In this document: piece by piece, positions 4,763 through 7,308 of the stretch | Layout of the letters: every line of letters starts with the position of its first letter | Position numbering within the stretch: the first letter of the stretch is position 1 | DNA from: Chlamydiota bacterium | GTDB lineage: Bacteria > Chlamydiota > Chlamydiia > Chlamydiales > JAJFMI01 | Assembly: GCA_021772235.1 (NCBI GenBank) | Contig: JAJFMI010000050.1 | Span: 1-7,308 of the forward strand | DNA: 7,308 nt | Reading direction: 5' to 3' | The notes under the pieces: model-generated | The model's input: only the letters and a program-made list of their open reading frames with translations | Told to the model about the DNA's origin: nothing | Databases searched by the model: none | Position numbers and translations under genes: made by a program

Positions 4763-7267
4763 ATGCGCAATACTGGATCTATGGCTAACTATGATCACAG
4801 AAAAATTGAAAAGAAATGGCAGAAGATTTGGGAAGAGAACCAGACCTTTAAAGCCGAAATCGATTTAAGCAAACCCAAGTATTATATTTTAGATATGTTT
4901 CCCTATCCTTCTGGAGCGGGTTTACATGTAGGTCATGTGACGGGCTATACCGCAACGGATATTATCGCAAGGTATAAGCGGCAGATGGGCTTTAATGTAT
5001 TACATCCAATGGGATGGGATAGTTTTGGTCTTCCTGCTGAGCAGTATGCTATTCGTACAGGAACGCATCCCGCTAAAACAACTGAAGAAAATATTACCAC
5101 TTATCGCCAGCAGTTGAAAGAAGTGGGCTTTAGCTATGACTGGAGCCGCGAATTCAAGACGAGTGATCCTAAGTATTATAAATGGACACAGTGGATTTTC
5201 ACCAAGCTTTTTGAAAAAGGGCTTGCTTATGAAGCGGACATTTTAGTGAACTACTGTCCTGAGTTAAGAACAGTTTTGGCCAATGAAGAAGTGGAGGATG
5301 GCAAGTCAAAAGAGGGGGGTCATCCAATAGAGCGCCGCCCTTTGCGTCAATGGGTTTTGAAAATTACTGAGTATGCGGAAAAGCTCTTAAATGATTTAGA
5401 GGATCTCGACTGGCCTGAATATCTCAAGCGCATTCAGCGTAACTGGATTGGAAAGAGTGAAGGCGCCCAGATTTTCTTTAAGTCAGGTGATCATGATATT
5501 CCTGTTTACACAACTTCTCCACATACAATTTATGGCGTAACGTACATGGTTCTTTCGCCTGAACATCCGCTAGTAGAAAAGCTGACAACTTCAGAGAATA
5601 AAGCTTCTGTTGAAGCGTTTCAAAAAGAGATCGCCTCGAAGAGCGATTTAGAGAGAACGGAACTTTCGAAAGAGAAGCGGGGTGTATTTACTGGCGCTTA
5701 TGCAATTGCGCCGCTTACTGGTAAAAAAGTCCCAATTTGGATTTCTGATTATGTTTTGATGGGTTATGGAACGGGTGCTGTTATGGCGGTTCCGTCGCAT
5801 GATGAGCGTGACTATGAGTTTTCCAAGAAGTTTGATTTACCTCTAGCTTCTGTTGTCGATCCTGGCGAGGATCTAGGGGAGTTTTGTAGTTCATTTTGTG
5901 GTCACATGATCAATTCGGGCGAGTTGGACGGTTTGGATTACAAATCAGGAATTAGCAAAAGTATTGAGCTGATGGAAAAAGAAGGCTCGGGCAAAAAATT
6001 CATTAATTACCGTTTACGAGATTGGCTCTTCTCTCGTCAAAGATATTGGGGTGAGCCGATTCCGATTGTCCATTTAGAAGATGGCTCGATGCGAAAACTT
6101 GAGCTTGATGAACTGCCGTTAACTCCACCTGATATAGCGGATTATCGTCCCGCAGAAGATGGCCATAGTCCCTTAGCAAAAGTAAGTGAGTGGGTTGAAA
6201 TCACCGATCCGAAAACGGGCAAAAAGGCTTTGCGCGAAACAAATACGATGCCGCAGTGGGCCGGTTCCTGCTGGTACTATTTGCGTTTTTGCGATCCGCA
6301 TAATGACAAACTCATCTTCAATCCCGATGCAGAAAAATATTGGATGCCGGTTGATATGTATGTCGGGGGAGTCGAACACGCTGTTTTGCATCTGCTCTAC
6401 GCCCGTTTTTGGCATAAGGTTCTCTACGATTTGGATATTGTTTCCACAAAAGAGCCCTTTCAGACGATGCGCAATCAAGGTCTGGTGACTTCTATGGCCT
6501 ATAAAATTCCAGGTGGGAACTACATTGCGCCAGACAAGGTAGAAAAACAGGGCAAAAAGTTCTTGTTTGAAGGACAGGAATTAGAAGAGCACCATGAAAA
6601 GATGTCGAAATCAAAACTCAATGGTGTAACGCCAGATGAGGTGATTGAAGATTTTGGTGCGGACGCCTTGCGTCTCTACGAAATGTTTATGGCGCCATTT
6701 GACAAAGAGAAATTTTGGTGCACAGATAGTGTAACCGGCTGCAAACGTTTCCTTAACCGCTTTTTTGACATGGTCTATTCGGATAAGATATGTGATAAAT
6801 CGAGTGAAGAGGCGCTTAAGTTAGCGCACCGACTTGTGAAAGATGTGCAGGAAGCGATTGAAAAGATGTTCTTTAATGTCGCCGTTGCGAAAATGATGGA
6901 GTTTCTCAATGCCTTCACCAAACTCCCCAGTTATCCCAAAAATGCATTAAAGATGGCGGTGCAAGTCCTTTACCCGTTTGCGCCGCATATTGCAGAAGAG
7001 TTTTGGGAGCAGCTCGGAGAGAAAGAGACGATCACCTTTCATCCTTTTCCAAAAGTCGAAGAGAAATATTTGGTGGATGATTCCACAACCTATGTTTTTC
7101 AAGTAAATGGGAAATTACGCTCGCGTGTAGAAAAACCTAAAGGACTTTCTAAGCAAGAGATTCTAGAAATTGCAAAGAGTGATCCTAAAGTAGAAAAACA
7201 TCTACAAGGCAAAATAGTAAAAGAGATATTTGTGCCAGATAAGCTCGTGAATATAGTGGTAAAATGA
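4763..7267 (+). CDS. leuS: Leucyl-tRNA synthetase (class Ia)
   Basis: LeuRS charges tRNA-Leu with leucine using ATP. The 834-residue protein is full length for a bacterial LeuRS (E. coli has about 860). The HIGH motif appears as HVGH (55-58) and the KMSKS loop is intact (613-617). Other family landmarks are GWDSFGLPAEQYA (84-96), NYCPELRTVLANEEV (163-177), the tRNA-binding and catalytic segment GGVEHAVLHLLYARFWH (535-551), the anticodon-binding region with YPFAPHIAEEFWEQLG (737-752), and a complete C-terminal domain from VNGKLRSRV to KLVNIVVK. The CP1 editing domain is present, with AVPSHDERD (342-350) keeping the conserved Asp residues. The threonine-rich editing motif reads TTSPHT (250-255) instead of the usual TTRPDT. 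The start at 4763 is preferred because of the GAGG upstream; Met7 is an alternative. The stop overlaps the next gene's ATG. Confidence 0.98.
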   Translation: MRNTGSMANYDHRKIEKKWQKIWEENQTFKAEIDLSKPKYYILDMFPYPSGAGLHVGHVTGYTATDIIARYKRQMGFNVLHPMGWDSFGLPAEQYAIRTGTHPAKTTEENITTYRQQLKEVGFSYDWSREFKTSDPKYYKWTQWIFTKLFEKGLAYEADILVNYCPELRTVLANEEVEDGKSKEGGHPIERRPLRQWVLKITEYAEKLLNDLEDLDWPEYLKRIQRNWIGKSEGAQIFFKSGDHDIPVYTTSPHTIYGVTYMVLSPEHPLVEKLTTSENKASVEAFQKEIASKSDLERTELSKEKRGVFTGAYAIAPLTGKKVPIWISDYVLMGYGTGAVMAVPSHDERDYEFSKKFDLPLASVVDPGEDLGEFCSSFCGHMINSGELDGLDYKSGISKSIELMEKEGSGKKFINYRLRDWLFSRQRYWGEPIPIVHLEDGSMRKLELDELPLTPPDIADYRPAEDGHSPLAKVSEWVEITDPKTGKKALRETNTMPQWAGSCWYYLRFCDPHNDKLIFNPDAEKYWMPVDMYVGGVEHAVLHLLYARFWHKVLYDLDIVSTKEPFQTMRNQGLVTSMAYKIPGGNYIAPDKVEKQGKKFLFEGQELEEHHEKMSKSKLNGVTPDEVIEDFGADALRLYEMFMAPFDKEKFWCTDSVTGCKRFLNRFFDMVYSDKICDKSSEEALKLAHRLVKDVQEAIEKMFFNVAVAKMMEFLNAFTKLPSYPKNALKMAVQVLYPFAPHIAEEFWEQLGEKETITFHPFPKVEEKYLVDDSTTYVFQVNGKLRSRVEKPKGLSKQEILEIAKSDPKVEKHLQGKIVKEIFVPDKLVNIVVK

Positions 7268-7308
7268 TTCGGCAACTCTATAATGTGTTTGCACCGGTAA
7301 GACTCTTA
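7264..7308 (+). CDS. Start of a truncated gene, candidate Kdo transferase (waaA/gseA)
   Basis: An ATG overlapping the leuS stop (ATGA) opens a frame that runs to the window edge and encodes MIRQLYNVFAPVRLL. Only 15 residues are visible, too few to identify by sequence alone. Two hints favour 3-deoxy-D-manno-octulosonic acid transferase, the inner-membrane-associated enzyme that adds Kdo to lipid A. In Chlamydia, as I recall it, leuS is directly followed by gseA, and that protein also begins MIR with a nearby LYDAF resembling LYNVF here. The product assignment is therefore an inference from context. The stop-start overlap implies translation coupled to leuS. Confidence 0.55.
   Translation, partial: MIRQLYNVFAPVRLL

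Noticed and set aside
6173..6488. Overlapping ~100-codon frames on both strands within leuS
   Set aside because: Both lie wholly inside conserved LeuRS coding sequence, and neither has recognisable motifs or a ribosome binding site.
1..7308. Search for mobile elements, CRISPR arrays, tRNA/rRNA genes, toxin-antitoxin or defence systems
   Set aside because: Nothing supports any of these. Almost every base is within housekeeping coding sequence, and the one intergenic region is 97 bp.

Overview
The window looks like a core-genome segment of a member of the phylum Chlamydiota, probably an environmental (Parachlamydiales-like) lineage rather than the genus Chlamydia. The main reason is gene order. 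smpB-dnaN-recF lie together on one strand, and leuS is followed directly by a start that resembles the chlamydial Kdo transferase gene (waaA/gseA). Both arrangements match what I recall of Chlamydia chromosomes. This placement is inference; no database search was possible.

Layout, left to right. (1) Positions 1-702, plus strand: the C-terminal part of glucose-6-phosphate isomerase (pgi), whose 5' end lies outside the window. Its first ~340 bases have very GC-rich, C-ending codons and the rest does not. (2) Positions 664-4665, minus strand: a compact four-gene run read from right to left. It consists of a 471-residue unrecognised protein with winged-helix-like segments, smpB (GTG start, 8-bp overlap), dnaN (4-bp ATGA overlap) and recF (21-bp gap). 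The recF 3' end overlaps the convergent pgi 3' end by 39 bp. (3) Positions 4666-4762: the only substantial intergenic region, 97 bp between divergent genes. It holds a near-identical direct repeat spaced 31 bp, a possible 10-codon leader ORF with adjacent Leu codons, and the leuS ribosome binding site. (4) Positions 4763-7267, plus strand: complete leuS, then an overlapping ATG that opens a truncated gene at the right edge.

Functionally, the minus-strand cluster links the replication clamp (DnaN), gap-repair loading (RecF) and ribosome rescue (SmpB) with an unknown, possibly DNA-binding protein. The plus-strand genes are glycolysis/gluconeogenesis (pgi), translation (leuS) and probably lipopolysaccharide inner-core synthesis (waaA candidate). 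No rRNA, tRNA, CRISPR array, insertion sequence, prophage or defence system is visible. The window is mostly ordinary housekeeping sequence. The points most worth a second look are the codon-usage break inside pgi, the altered editing-site motif of LeuRS, the structured divergent promoter region, and the unassigned 471-residue protein.
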